Of a DNA stretch of 6,691 bases, positions 1 to 4,911 are shown piece after piece. Source of the stretch: Nostocaceae cyanobacterium CSSed10_463m (GTDB lineage: Bacteria > Cyanobacteriota > Cyanobacteriia > Cyanobacteriales > Nostocaceae); NCBI GenBank assembly GCA_003556955.1, contig PWQB01000387.1, positions 1 to 6,691 on the forward strand, written 5' to 3'. The position numbers and the translations under genes are program-made. Positions within the stretch are counted from its first letter, which is position 1; the number at the start of each line of letters is the position of its first letter. The notes beneath the pieces are model-generated. The model was not told the DNA's origin, ran no database searches, and was given only the letters and a program-made list of their open reading frames with translations.

Positions 1-108
1 GAACTAGATTATGCTAATAAAAATCATAAAACTACTGCCTTGAGAAGTAATTTAAATAAACAAATAATTTTTTTTCAGTCTTTAGACGTAGACTGGATGA
101 GCTTTTAA
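1..108 (+). CDS. Possible C-terminal end of a gene entering from the left (unrecognised)
   Basis: Frame 1 is open from the first base of the window to a TAA at 106-108, giving 35 residues that end in ...SLDVDWMSF. I do not recognise the protein. The stretch is AT-rich and 35 stop-free codons could occur by chance, so this is only a candidate. A small hairpin (CAGTCT at 76-81 with AGACTG at 90-95) lies inside it, preceded rather than followed by a T-run, so it does not look like a terminator. Bases 109-152, up to the stop of the convergent neighbour, show nothing further. Confidence 0.25.
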   Translation, partial: ELDYANKNHKTTALRSNLNKQIIFFQSLDVDWMSF

Positions 109-152
109 TTTTTGACTAACACCAATTTTTTGAAGATACGCTTGATTTAGGA

Positions 153-1064
153 TTAAACCACAGGAAAAGCAACATTTTTCAAAATAGTCATTGGCCCTTG
201 ATTTTTAATCAGCTGCATTTGTGCTTCGTTTCGCACCAATAATGCACCCGCAAATCCCAACGAGTTAACAGATATAGAATCAAAATGCTCATGCGATCGC
301 GGTATAATCATCATCCATTCTCGTGTAGCTAAAAGATTGTAAGCCCCAGAAAGTCTGTTGTCGTCCACGACTTCTAAACCCACAGCATTCAATAAACGCT
401 GATATAACTCTAATGTAGCTTCAGCTGCTTTAAATGGTGAATTACTCCAACTGGGGTCTAATTTTGCTACAGCATGGATAAAAGGCAATTCCGGTATAGT
501 TGTGACAGCATCTGTAAACTGTGCTGATGTCAGTAGCGGTTGAATAGGTATTTGCTCCCCTGATGGTGTGAGAGGTAAGGGAACCATTTGCAAATGTTTA
601 TGTGGCTGACTTGCTCCAGCAATTTTACCACTGTTGTAGAACGCCAAACCCTCAAATTCAGCTAGACAAGCCCACATAGCCGCAAAATCTGCCAAGGTAA
701 GCAATTCTTCTTGTTCTTCAAAGGCGCGGGTAATAATCAACAGGTGATAATCAACTACGTTGAATTTGTTCAATATACAAACATGAGTTGGAGAAATATC
801 CGCGACAAATAAATCTTTTTCATAGGGAAGAAAGGGATTAGTTGTTTTCTTTTGCTGCTGCTTGGCTGTGTCTTTACGGGTTAGGTTAGATAAAATTCTC
901 ACTAAGAATTGGATCCCATTTTCCTCGACAAATTCAAATTCTGTCGGTATTGATAACAGCGCTCCACATTCTAATGCATATTTAGTCTGTTCTTTCAGGC
1001 TTTTCCACAAAGTTCCAGGTTGCAGTAATATTTTTTTCTGGGCGATTTCTTGTTTTTGATGCAT
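153..1064 (-). CDS. ATP adenylyltransferase / Ap4A phosphorylase (HIT superfamily)
   Basis: Predicted 303-residue cytosolic enzyme. The family phosphorolyses diadenosine tetraphosphate to ATP and ADP, and can run in reverse, keeping the alarmone-like dinucleotides low. The deciding motif is QPHKHLQ at residues 153-159, the H-x-H-x-Q nucleotidyl-transfer motif in the SQPHKHLQ setting of the Apa1/Apa2 type rather than of small HIT hydrolases. The upstream segment NVVDYHLLIITRAFEEQ (residues 102-118) and the later VDDNRLSGAYNLLATREWM and PRSHEH stretches (about 233-260) also fit Apa-type phosphorylases, and the length is normal for them. The ATG at 1064 has no clear Shine-Dalgarno sequence; the messenger may have a very short leader. 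One HIP1 site lies in the gene (293-300). It is the only leftward gene in this part and looks monocistronic. Family assignment is secure; substrate preference (Ap4A or related dinucleotides) is inferred. Confidence 0.93.
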   Translation of the reverse strand: MHQKQEIAQKKILLQPGTLWKSLKEQTKYALECGALLSIPTEFEFVEENGIQFLVRILSNLTRKDTAKQQQKKTTNPFLPYEKDLFVADISPTHVCILNKFNVVDYHLLIITRAFEEQEELLTLADFAAMWACLAEFEGLAFYNSGKIAGASQPHKHLQMVPLPLTPSGEQIPIQPLLTSAQFTDAVTTIPELPFIHAVAKLDPSWSNSPFKAAEATLELYQRLLNAVGLEVVDDNRLSGAYNLLATREWMMIIPRSHEHFDSISVNSLGFAGALLVRNEAQMQLIKNQGPMTILKNVAFPVV

Positions 1065-1075
1065 GGTAAAGTATC

Positions 1076-1104
1076 GTATTAGTTAGGACTTACGCAAGTG
1101 TCAC
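1076..1104 (-). promoter_or_regulatory. Candidate promoter of the Ap4A phosphorylase gene
   Basis: Reading leftward, GTGACA (1104-1099; five of six to TTGACA) is followed after 17 bases by TAATAC (1081-1076; three of six to TATAAT). Transcription would begin only a few bases before the ATG at 1064, which fits the lack of a Shine-Dalgarno site but would make the messenger almost leaderless. The -35 hexamer sits at the edge of the repeat-like motif TTAGGACTTACGCA. Weak, pattern-only call. Confidence 0.25.
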
Positions 1105-1176
1105 AAAAAATATTTTTTTTGTTTGTAGTAATTGCTCTCAGCCATGATTTTGAGGACTAAAGTCCTCACTACAAAC
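1082..1176. repeat. Foldback (MITE-like) interspersed repeat, probably degenerate
   Basis: GTTTGTAGT at 1121-1129 is perfectly inverted as ACTACAAAC at 1168-1176. Nested inside is a second palindrome, TGAGGACT (1151-1158) with AGTCCTCA (1161-1168). The motif TTAGGACTTACGCAAG (about 1083-1098) lies just to the left. From memory, all three resemble sequences that recur in many copies between genes of Nostocales genomes. No transposase is present. I read the segment as a remnant of one or two small non-coding repeats. Confidence 0.6.
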
Positions 1177-1236
1177 CTTCAATTATTTATGCCGCTCTAC
1201 TTATAGCGGTATGCACTTGAATGAAGTACATCATAG

Positions 1237-1274
1237 CCCCCTCCTCGCTTGCGGGGAGGGGGTTGGGGGTGGGG
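1237..1274. repeat. GC-rich hairpin followed by G-run array (interspersed cyanobacterial repeat)
   Basis: CCCCCTCCTCGC (1237-1248) pairs with GCGGGGAGGGGG (1251-1262), broken only by one G-T wobble. The right arm continues as G-runs at 1253-1256, 1258-1262, 1265-1269 and 1271-1274 separated by one or two bases, which satisfies the usual G-quadruplex pattern on the + strand. A 5-bp stem CCGCT/AGCGG (1192-1209) lies just upstream. No T-run follows the hairpin on either strand, so it is not a standard terminator. It lies 56 bases beyond the end of the J-domain gene. Confidence 0.65.
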
Positions 1275-1329
1275 TTCTTGTATCTCACTCAACCGATAAC
1301 TACTTAACTTAACTAATTTAATTTTGTTT

Positions 1330-2400
1330 TTAGAAAAACATCACTTCACCTAACTCAACAAACATTTGCTCAAACATATCATCTTCATCACTATCTTGGT
1401 GCATCTGGCGCAGATTTACCGGACCACAGAGAAATTCTTTAATCGTAATTTTTTGTTCTCGGAAGTCTTTGACAAAATCACGAATAGCAGTGATTGTTTT
1501 AATTTCAGCTTCCACTTGTTCCGCCATAGTACCAATAGGATCTATTCCTGATTTTGCCGCTTTACGACAATCAGAAACTATCGCCCCTTCTGGGGTATTT
1601 TTGACTGCACGCAATTCCTGTTTTAATGACTCATATTGAGTTGTTAAAATTTCGTTTTGCTGTTCTATCCTCAGACATTGACGAGTTAGGTCATCTTCAC
1701 TATTAATATCAATCAATTTACCTACTTGATATTGCTGTTCGATTTCTAAAAGTCTAGCTAAGTCCCCATCTTGGTAAGCTTTGTTAATTTCCTTCATGAT
1801 TTCGGTGTGACGTATTTGAGTTTCGCTATCTTTTACCTTGTCTGGGTGGAAGATTTCAGCTAAACTTAAAAACGTCTGACGAATTTTTCTGGCAGCATCA
1901 GACTTATTTGCAGAAGGTAAGTCTAGATCCGGTGAAGCTTCTTTATATTGACTGTTTTCTTCTGTATAGTTGCTAGAAAAATCATCTTCTGACTCATTAG
2001 TTTCAAATGGTTCGTCTAATTCGCCCTCTTCATGTTCGGGATGTTTTTGGGGTTTAGGACTGATAATTCTGGCTATCTGGAGTTGATAGTAAATTGCTTC
2101 AATATCTTTTCGGCTCTGTTTACCCAATTTTCTCAAGGTTAAGATTTCATCAAACAGAGTATGAATTTCTCTATCTATATCTACCAGCTTTTGGAATTTA
2201 GGATTACATCGATTAAATATATCAGTGGCTAAGGAGCGCATCTGTTCCACAAAATTATGGAGTTCAGTCCGTTTTCTCTTAATTTGTTTTAATAACCACT
2301 GGTGTTGTTTATCTAAAGTTTCTAGCCGGATATGGATAGATGAAAGCGCCAGGGTAGTTGTAGTTGGGGACTGGGATGAAGATGTTGATTTTCTCGGCAT
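1330..2400 (-). CDS. J-domain (DnaJ-like) protein with coiled-coil flanks
   Basis: Predicted 356-residue soluble protein. A J-domain core lies at about residues 168-225, with the diagnostic HPD tripeptide at 185-187 in AEIFHPDKVKD, followed by a helix ending in INKAYQDGDLARLLEIEQQY. HPD is the contact that stimulates Hsp70 ATPase, so the protein probably recruits a DnaK to some client. The N-terminus (1-20) is Ser/Thr-rich. Residues 25-110 are charged and helical, likely coiled coil, followed by an acidic linker (about 121-160). The C-terminal third (about 240-356) is again helical with an acidic end (DSDEDDMFEQ). There is no Gly/Phe region, zinc-finger domain or DnaJ C-terminal domain, so it is a specialised J-protein, not the housekeeping DnaJ. 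The start is the ATG at 2400, without a strong ribosome site. No chaperone gene adjoins it, and the client is unknown. Confidence 0.85.
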   Translation of the reverse strand: MPRKSTSSSQSPTTTTLALSSIHIRLETLDKQHQWLLKQIKRKRTELHNFVEQMRSLATDIFNRCNPKFQKLVDIDREIHTLFDEILTLRKLGKQSRKDIEAIYYQLQIARIISPKPQKHPEHEEGELDEPFETNESEDDFSSNYTEENSQYKEASPDLDLPSANKSDAARKIRQTFLSLAEIFHPDKVKDSETQIRHTEIMKEINKAYQDGDLARLLEIEQQYQVGKLIDINSEDDLTRQCLRIEQQNEILTTQYESLKQELRAVKNTPEGAIVSDCRKAAKSGIDPIGTMAEQVEAEIKTITAIRDFVKDFREQKITIKEFLCGPVNLRQMHQDSDEDDMFEQMFVELGEVMFF

Positions 2401-2493
2401 AAAACAGGCCAGTCTGAATAAGTTGACATCCTATACAGATCCTACAGCCAAAAGATGACGTTTAGGAAGTTACAGGTATTTTCAGGTAAATAG

Positions 2494-2529
2494 ACCACGT
2501 GGTAGGGGCGCAAGTCCTTGCGCCCCTAC
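2494..2529. repeat. Perfect palindromic repeat between J-domain and Rieske genes
   Basis: GTAGGGGCGCAAG (2502-2514) is perfectly inverted as CTTGCGCCCCTAC (2517-2529) with only TC between, giving a practical stem of 12 bp with a 4-base loop. A second perfect palindrome, ACCACGTGGT (2494-2503), overlaps its left edge. The GTAGGGGCGCAAG type of palindrome resembles an interspersed repeat common between genes of filamentous cyanobacteria. It lies in the divergent gap, about 100 bases from each start, where it cannot act as a terminator for either flanking gene. Confidence 0.7.
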
Positions 2530-2615
2530 GACAGATGTGGTTCAAATACATGAAAACTGCTGTAATCTAGGCGATCGCATGGGTCATAATTGCGGGAAAC
2601 TAAAAGCAGATCATT

Positions 2616-2623
2616 AAGAGAGG
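2616..2623 (+). promoter_or_regulatory. Ribosome binding site that fixes the Rieske gene start
   Basis: AAGAGAGG (2616-2623, continuing into AAAA) is a good Shine-Dalgarno match eight bases before the ATG at 2632. The reading frame also opens at a TTG at 2590, but that codon has no such site and would add 14 charged residues ahead of the Rieske fold, so the ATG is preferred. Confidence 0.75.
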
Positions 2624-2631
2624 AAAAACTG

Positions 2632-2988
2632 ATGAGCTGGACTAAAGTACTTGCAGCCGATGCACTCGCACCTGGAGGCAGACAAGTAGTAAAAATTGGT
2701 ACACGGAAAATTTTACTTTTGAACCATGACAGTCAGCTTTATGCTGTGGATAATACCTGTCCTCATTTAAAAATGCCGATGAAAAATGGTAAAATTACCG
2801 AAACCGGCGCAATTGTTTGTCCTATACACCGGAGTGCCTTTGACCTAAGTACTGGTGAAGTGCAAGATTGGTGTCCTTGGCCGCCAGTAGTGGGTAAAGT
2901 ACTTGCGAAGGTTTCACAGGAGAAGCAGCTACCAGTGTTCCCTGTGCGTGTGGAAGAAGGTAGTATTTGGATCGATATAGAAGAATAA
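2632..2988 (+). CDS. Rieske-type [2Fe-2S] protein (ferredoxin-like)
   Basis: Predicted 118-residue protein that is a single Rieske domain. The cluster ligands are visible as C-P-H at residues 43-45 and C-P-I-H at 63-66: two cysteines and two histidines, 17 residues between the two motifs. The surroundings AVDNTCPH and RSAFDLSTGEVQDW fit the ferredoxin subfamily and dioxygenase N-domains. There is no signal peptide or membrane anchor, so it is not the cytochrome b6f Rieske subunit and probably works in the cytosol as a small electron carrier or a redox subunit. No oxygenase or reductase gene adjoins it, so its partner is unknown. The gene is probably monocistronic: a strong inverted repeat begins 12 bases after the stop and 163 bases separate it from the next gene. 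A HIP1 site lies upstream (2571-2578). Confidence 0.92.
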   Translation: MSWTKVLAADALAPGGRQVVKIGTRKILLLNHDSQLYAVDNTCPHLKMPMKNGKITETGAIVCPIHRSAFDLSTGEVQDWCPWPPVVGKVLAKVSQEKQLPVFPVRVEEGSIWIDIEE

Positions 2989-3000
2989 TCGCCTGTAGAT

Positions 3001-3049
3001 GACAAGCGATCGCTTACCCTAGATTAACCCAGACTAGCGATCGCTTGTC
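3001..3049. repeat. 14-bp perfect inverted repeat built on two HIP1 sites, possible terminator of the Rieske gene
   Basis: GACAAGCGATCGCT (3001-3014) is perfectly inverted as AGCGATCGCTTGTC (3036-3049) around a 21-base loop. Each arm contains a complete HIP1 octamer (3006-3013 and 3037-3044). The arms are therefore also self-palindromic over AGCGATCGCT, so alternative small hairpins compete with the long one. The element begins 12 bases after the Rieske stop. The nearest T-run (TATTTT, 3058-3063) is nine bases beyond the stem, so intrinsic termination is possible but not typical; messenger 3'-end protection is another option. Confidence 0.8.
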
Positions 3050-3089
3050 TGTGTGCATATTTTCCGCCCTTTTCAGACTAAAACATCAA

Positions 3090-3117
3090 TTCACCTATCA
3101 AATGAGATTGCTATAGT
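3090..3117 (+). promoter_or_regulatory. Candidate sigma-70 type promoter of the VWA gene
   Basis: TTCACC (3090-3095; four of six to TTGACA) is followed after 16 bases by TATAGT (3112-3117; five of six to TATAAT). This would start transcription near 3124 and give a leader of about 28 bases carrying the GTGGAGAG ribosome site (3137-3144). Pattern-only call. Confidence 0.4.
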
Positions 3118-3151
3118 GAAAATGGCACAGTTATCAGTGGAGAGTTAAATC

Positions 3152-3757
3152 ATGCTCGAAAATCGAGACTATACCCTAATTATCGACAAAAGCGGTAGCA
3201 TGGCGACCCCAGACCAAAAAGGTGGTAGAACCAGATGGGTATCAGCACAAGAATCTACCTTAGCCTTAGCGAGTAAGTGCGATCAATTTGATCCAGACGG
3301 CATCACTGTATATTTATTTTCTGGTAGATTCAAGCGCTATGATAATGTCACCGCCAGTAAGGTATCACAAATTTTCCAAGAAAATGACCCTTCTGGCTCT
3401 ACAGACTTAGCGGGTGTTTTGAAACACGCCACAGATGATTACTTTCAACGTAAGAGTACAGGTCAAACTAAGCCCAATGGTGAAATCATCTTGGTAGTTA
3501 CTGACGGTGAACCAGATGATCGTAAAGCGGTGATGAAGGTAATTATTGAAGCTTCTCGCCGGATGGATATCAATGAAGAATTAGGGATTTCTTTCATTCA
3601 AGTGGGTACAGATGCACAAGCTACTCGCTTTCTCAAAGTTTTAGATGATGATCTGCAAAGCGCTGGAGCGAAATTTGATATCTGCGACACAATTACAATG
3701 GATGATATGGAAGACTTAAGTTTATCGGAAGTGCTATTAAATGCCATTATGGACTAG
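3152..3757 (+). CDS. von Willebrand factor A (VWA) domain protein with intact MIDAS
   Basis: Predicted 201-residue protein that is essentially one VWA domain. The metal-ion-dependent adhesion site is complete: D12-K-S14-G-S16 (in IIDKSGSM), T84 in GSTDLAG, and D118 in VVTDGEPDD. The alternating hydrophobic strands (YTLIID, GITVYLFS, GEIILVVT, ELGISFIQVG) fit a Rossmann-like VWA fold. There is no signal peptide or membrane segment, so it is probably cytosolic and binds a protein partner through its Mg/Mn site. It resembles the intracellular bacterial VWA proteins seen with tellurite/stress (Ter) genes or MoxR-type ATPases, but neither kind of gene lies in this window. The ATG has a good ribosome site (GTGGAGAG, seven bases upstream). 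The next gene on the same strand starts 73 bases later, so co-transcription is possible. Family sure, role unknown. Confidence 0.9.
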   Translation: MLENRDYTLIIDKSGSMATPDQKGGRTRWVSAQESTLALASKCDQFDPDGITVYLFSGRFKRYDNVTASKVSQIFQENDPSGSTDLAGVLKHATDDYFQRKSTGQTKPNGEIILVVTDGEPDDRKAVMKVIIEASRRMDINEELGISFIQVGTDAQATRFLKVLDDDLQSAGAKFDICDTITMDDMEDLSLSEVLLNAIMD

Positions 3758-3773
3758 CCACTGCTGCGCGGAA

Positions 3774-3801
3774 GTCAAAAGTCAAAAGTCAAAAGTCAAA
3801 A
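3774..3801. repeat. Heptanucleotide tandem repeat (STRR), four GTCAAAA units
   Basis: Four perfect copies of GTCAAAA run head to tail at 3774-3780, 3781-3787, 3788-3794 and 3795-3801, in the gap between the VWA gene and the following coding region. Heptamer tandem arrays are a hallmark of heterocystous cyanobacterial genomes (short tandemly repeated repetitive sequences). Copy number is likely to vary between strains by slippage. Confidence 0.9.
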
Positions 3802-3830
3802 TTTAGGCTGTGAATTACTAGCTTAAACGA

Positions 3831-4226
3831 ATGGACCCTCTTGATAAGCTGCTTGATGAACTTAAAGCTGAATATGATCAAACAAAACCTGTAGCACCAA
3901 AGCCACAGCCAAATGTCGCTAAATCATCGACTCCACAACCACCAAAATCTTTATCTTTAGTCGATCACCTTTTAGCAGAAGTTAAGGCTGATTTTGCAGC
4001 ACAGGACGAAATTGAGGAGTTAGAAAAACAGCAACAACAAGAACAGGAAAAAATTCGACAAGCCCAAATTAAAGCCCAACAATTAGAAACTGAAAAAAGT
4101 GAAGCCGAAGCATGGTTAAAAAAATTAGATCCCTTTTCTTCAGAAGGACTTTGGTTTGAAAGGTTTGCTCAAAGTTACTCATCAAAATTAGAGGCGGCGA
4201 TTGAGTATTTAAAAAGCAACTCATAA
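3831..4226 (+). CDS. Small coiled-coil protein with a duplicated N-terminal motif, possibly salt-stress Slr1339-like
   Basis: Predicted 131-residue soluble, charged protein without signal peptide or membrane segment. A short amphipathic motif occurs twice: LDKLLDELKAEYDQ (residues 4-17) and VDHLLAEVKADFAAQ (44-58). A Pro/Lys-rich linker (18-40) separates the copies. Residues 59-98 are a Glu/Gln/Lys-rich probable coiled coil. The C-terminal 95-127 (WLKKLDPFSSEGLWFERFAQ onward) looks like a compact conserved module with aromatic residues. The layout reminds me of the cyanobacterial proteins annotated as the Slr1339 salt-stress family, but that link is from memory and unproven. The ATG at 3831 lacks a clear ribosome site. 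It follows the VWA gene by 73 bases and converges on the HxlR gene with only 35 bases between stops. No biochemical function can be assigned. Confidence 0.8.
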   Translation: MDPLDKLLDELKAEYDQTKPVAPKPQPNVAKSSTPQPPKSLSLVDHLLAEVKADFAAQDEIEELEKQQQQEQEKIRQAQIKAQQLETEKSEAEAWLKKLDPFSSEGLWFERFAQSYSSKLEAAIEYLKSNS

Positions 4227-4261
4227 ACTCCAAATTAACTCTACTTAACTTGGCTATTGTG

Positions 4262-4600
4262 CTACTTTTTGATTGGTAAAAAGTGATCAACAGCCCATTC
4301 ATGCATTGCATAAAGAATTGGGATCAGACTTTCTCCCAAAGGTGTCAATGAATATTCTACCTTTGGGGGAATTTGTGCATAAACTTTTCGATGTATGATT
4401 CCATCTTTTTCCATTTCTCGGAGTTGCTGAGTTAGCATTTTTTGAGTGATTCCTGGTAAACCTCGCTGCAATTCTCCAAAGCGTTTGACTTCTGAAATCA
4501 ATTCTCTAATAATTAAAACTTTCCAGCGTCCACCAATTACCTTTAATGTGGTTTCCACTTCACAAGTTAACCTGCTATCTGTTTTTGCTTCAGTTTTCAT
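4262..4600 (-). CDS. HxlR-family winged-helix transcriptional regulator
   Basis: Predicted 112-residue DNA-binding protein of the MarR/HxlR type. The family signature C-x-V-E-T-T-L-x-V-I-G-G-R-W-K is present near the N-terminus, followed by [20 protein letters not shown] (helix-turn-helix, about residues 39-60), then [11 protein letters not shown] and [15 protein letters not shown], the wing and its conserved lead-out. The only cysteine in the protein is the family-conserved one (residue 13 from the ATG), the position that senses electrophiles or oxidants in characterised members such as HypR and YodB; redox sensing here is inferred. Such regulators usually sit divergently beside the oxidoreductase gene they control, but the upstream neighbour here is a same-strand membrane protein beyond a repeat-rich gap, so the target is unknown. 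The frame could open at a TTG at 4606, but spacing favours the ATG at 4600. Confidence 0.93.
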   Translation of the reverse strand: MKTEAKTDSRLTCEVETTLKVIGGRWKVLIIRELISEVKRFGELQRGLPGITQKMLTQQLREMEKDGIIHRKVYAQIPPKVEYSLTPLGESLIPILYAMHEWAVDHFLPIKK

Positions 4601-4607
4601 CGCCAAA

Positions 4608-4617
4608 TCCTCACCTC
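4608..4617 (-). promoter_or_regulatory. Ribosome binding site that fixes the HxlR gene start
   Basis: Reading leftward, GAGGTGAGGA is a very strong Shine-Dalgarno sequence ending seven bases before the ATG at 4600. It lies only one base from the alternative TTG at 4606, which is too close to serve it. Confidence 0.8.
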
Positions 4618-4646
4618 TACTAAAAATATTGGCTCGTAGTCAGGAA

Positions 4647-4675
4647 TTTATACCAATTTTATCTGAAGCTGCACA
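4647..4675 (-). promoter_or_regulatory. Candidate promoter of the HxlR gene
   Basis: Reading leftward, TGTGCA (4675-4670; three of six to TTGACA) is followed after 17 bases by TATAAA (4652-4647; five of six to TATAAT), giving a leader of about 40 bases. The weak -35 would suit a regulated promoter. Pattern-only call. No convincing operator was seen, although CTAC and GTAG half-sites flank the leader (about 4617-4637 on the + strand). Confidence 0.3.
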
Positions 4676-4707
4676 TAATCCTAAAATTCTTTGATTAATT
4701 TATCTTT

Positions 4708-4727
4708 ATCTGCGTCTATCTGCGTTC
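4708..4727. repeat. Short direct repeat ATCTGCGTCT / ATCTGCGTTC
   Basis: Two adjacent 10-base units (4708-4717 and 4718-4727) differ only in their last two bases. Sequences of this form recur between genes in Nostocales as far as I recall. It is part of the 383-base gap 4601-4983, which also holds a putative HxlR promoter, the palindromic repeat at 4755-4807 and two hairpins, but no credible gene. Confidence 0.5.
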
Positions 4728-4754
4728 AATTATTCTTGATATTTTATTCCATGT

Positions 4755-4807
4755 AGAGACGTTCCGCCGGAACGTCTCTCCTAAACCGTTGGAACGTCTC
4801 TCCTAAA
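4755..4807. repeat. Interspersed palindrome plus 22-base-period direct repeat
   Basis: AGAGACGTTCC (4755-4765) pairs with GGAACGTCTCT (4769-4779) around a 3-base loop. The right arm with its flank, GGAACGTCTCTCCTAAA (4769-4785), is repeated perfectly 22 bases later (4791-4807), the two copies separated by CCGTT. The left arm can therefore pair with either of two right arms. The palindrome resembles a repeat family widespread in filamentous cyanobacteria. No coding function. Confidence 0.8.
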
Positions 4808-4841
4808 TTATAAGAGTGAAAAGTCGCCACAATAAACTATT

Positions 4842-4868
4842 AAAAAATCAGCCAAAAACCTCGGCTAA
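4842..4868 (-). terminator. Probable intrinsic terminator downstream of the 2TM gene
   Basis: Reading leftward, TTAGCC (4868-4863) and GGCTGA (4853-4848) form a 6-bp stem with one G-T wobble and a 9-base loop, immediately followed by six T residues (4847-4842). It lies about 116 bases beyond the 2TM stop. The stem is short, so termination efficiency is doubtful. Confidence 0.4.
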
Positions 4869-4911
4869 GTTTTCAAAATTAGCGTAAAATTCAAGTTAGT
4901 CAGAATATAAC

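Noticed and set aside
76..95. Terminator of the Ap4A phosphorylase gene (CAGTCT/AGACTG hairpin)
   Set aside because: On the leftward strand the hairpin is followed by A residues, not T residues, so it lacks the intrinsic terminator layout for that gene.
1121..1176. CRISPR repeat or small RNA gene
   Set aside because: Only one copy of each palindrome is present, without regularly spaced identical repeats or a promoter-terminator pair; an interspersed foldback repeat explains it better.
2225..2458. 77-codon rightward frame over the start of the J-domain gene
   Set aside because: Antisense shadow; its sequence mirrors the Ser/Thr-rich N-terminus and has no protein-like domain pattern.
2590..2631. 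TTG start extending the Rieske protein by 14 residues
   Set aside because: The strong ribosome site at 2616-2623 serves the ATG at 2632, and the extra residues have no counterpart in a Rieske fold.
2763..3005. 80-codon leftward reading frame opposite the Rieske gene
   Set aside because: Antisense shadow of the cluster-binding region, with low-complexity Ser/Thr/Gly content and no known motif.
4446..4694. 82-codon rightward reading frame overlapping the HxlR gene
   Set aside because: It lies antisense to a clear HxlR coding sequence over most of its length, has no recognisable domain, and its tail is intergenic repeat-like DNA.
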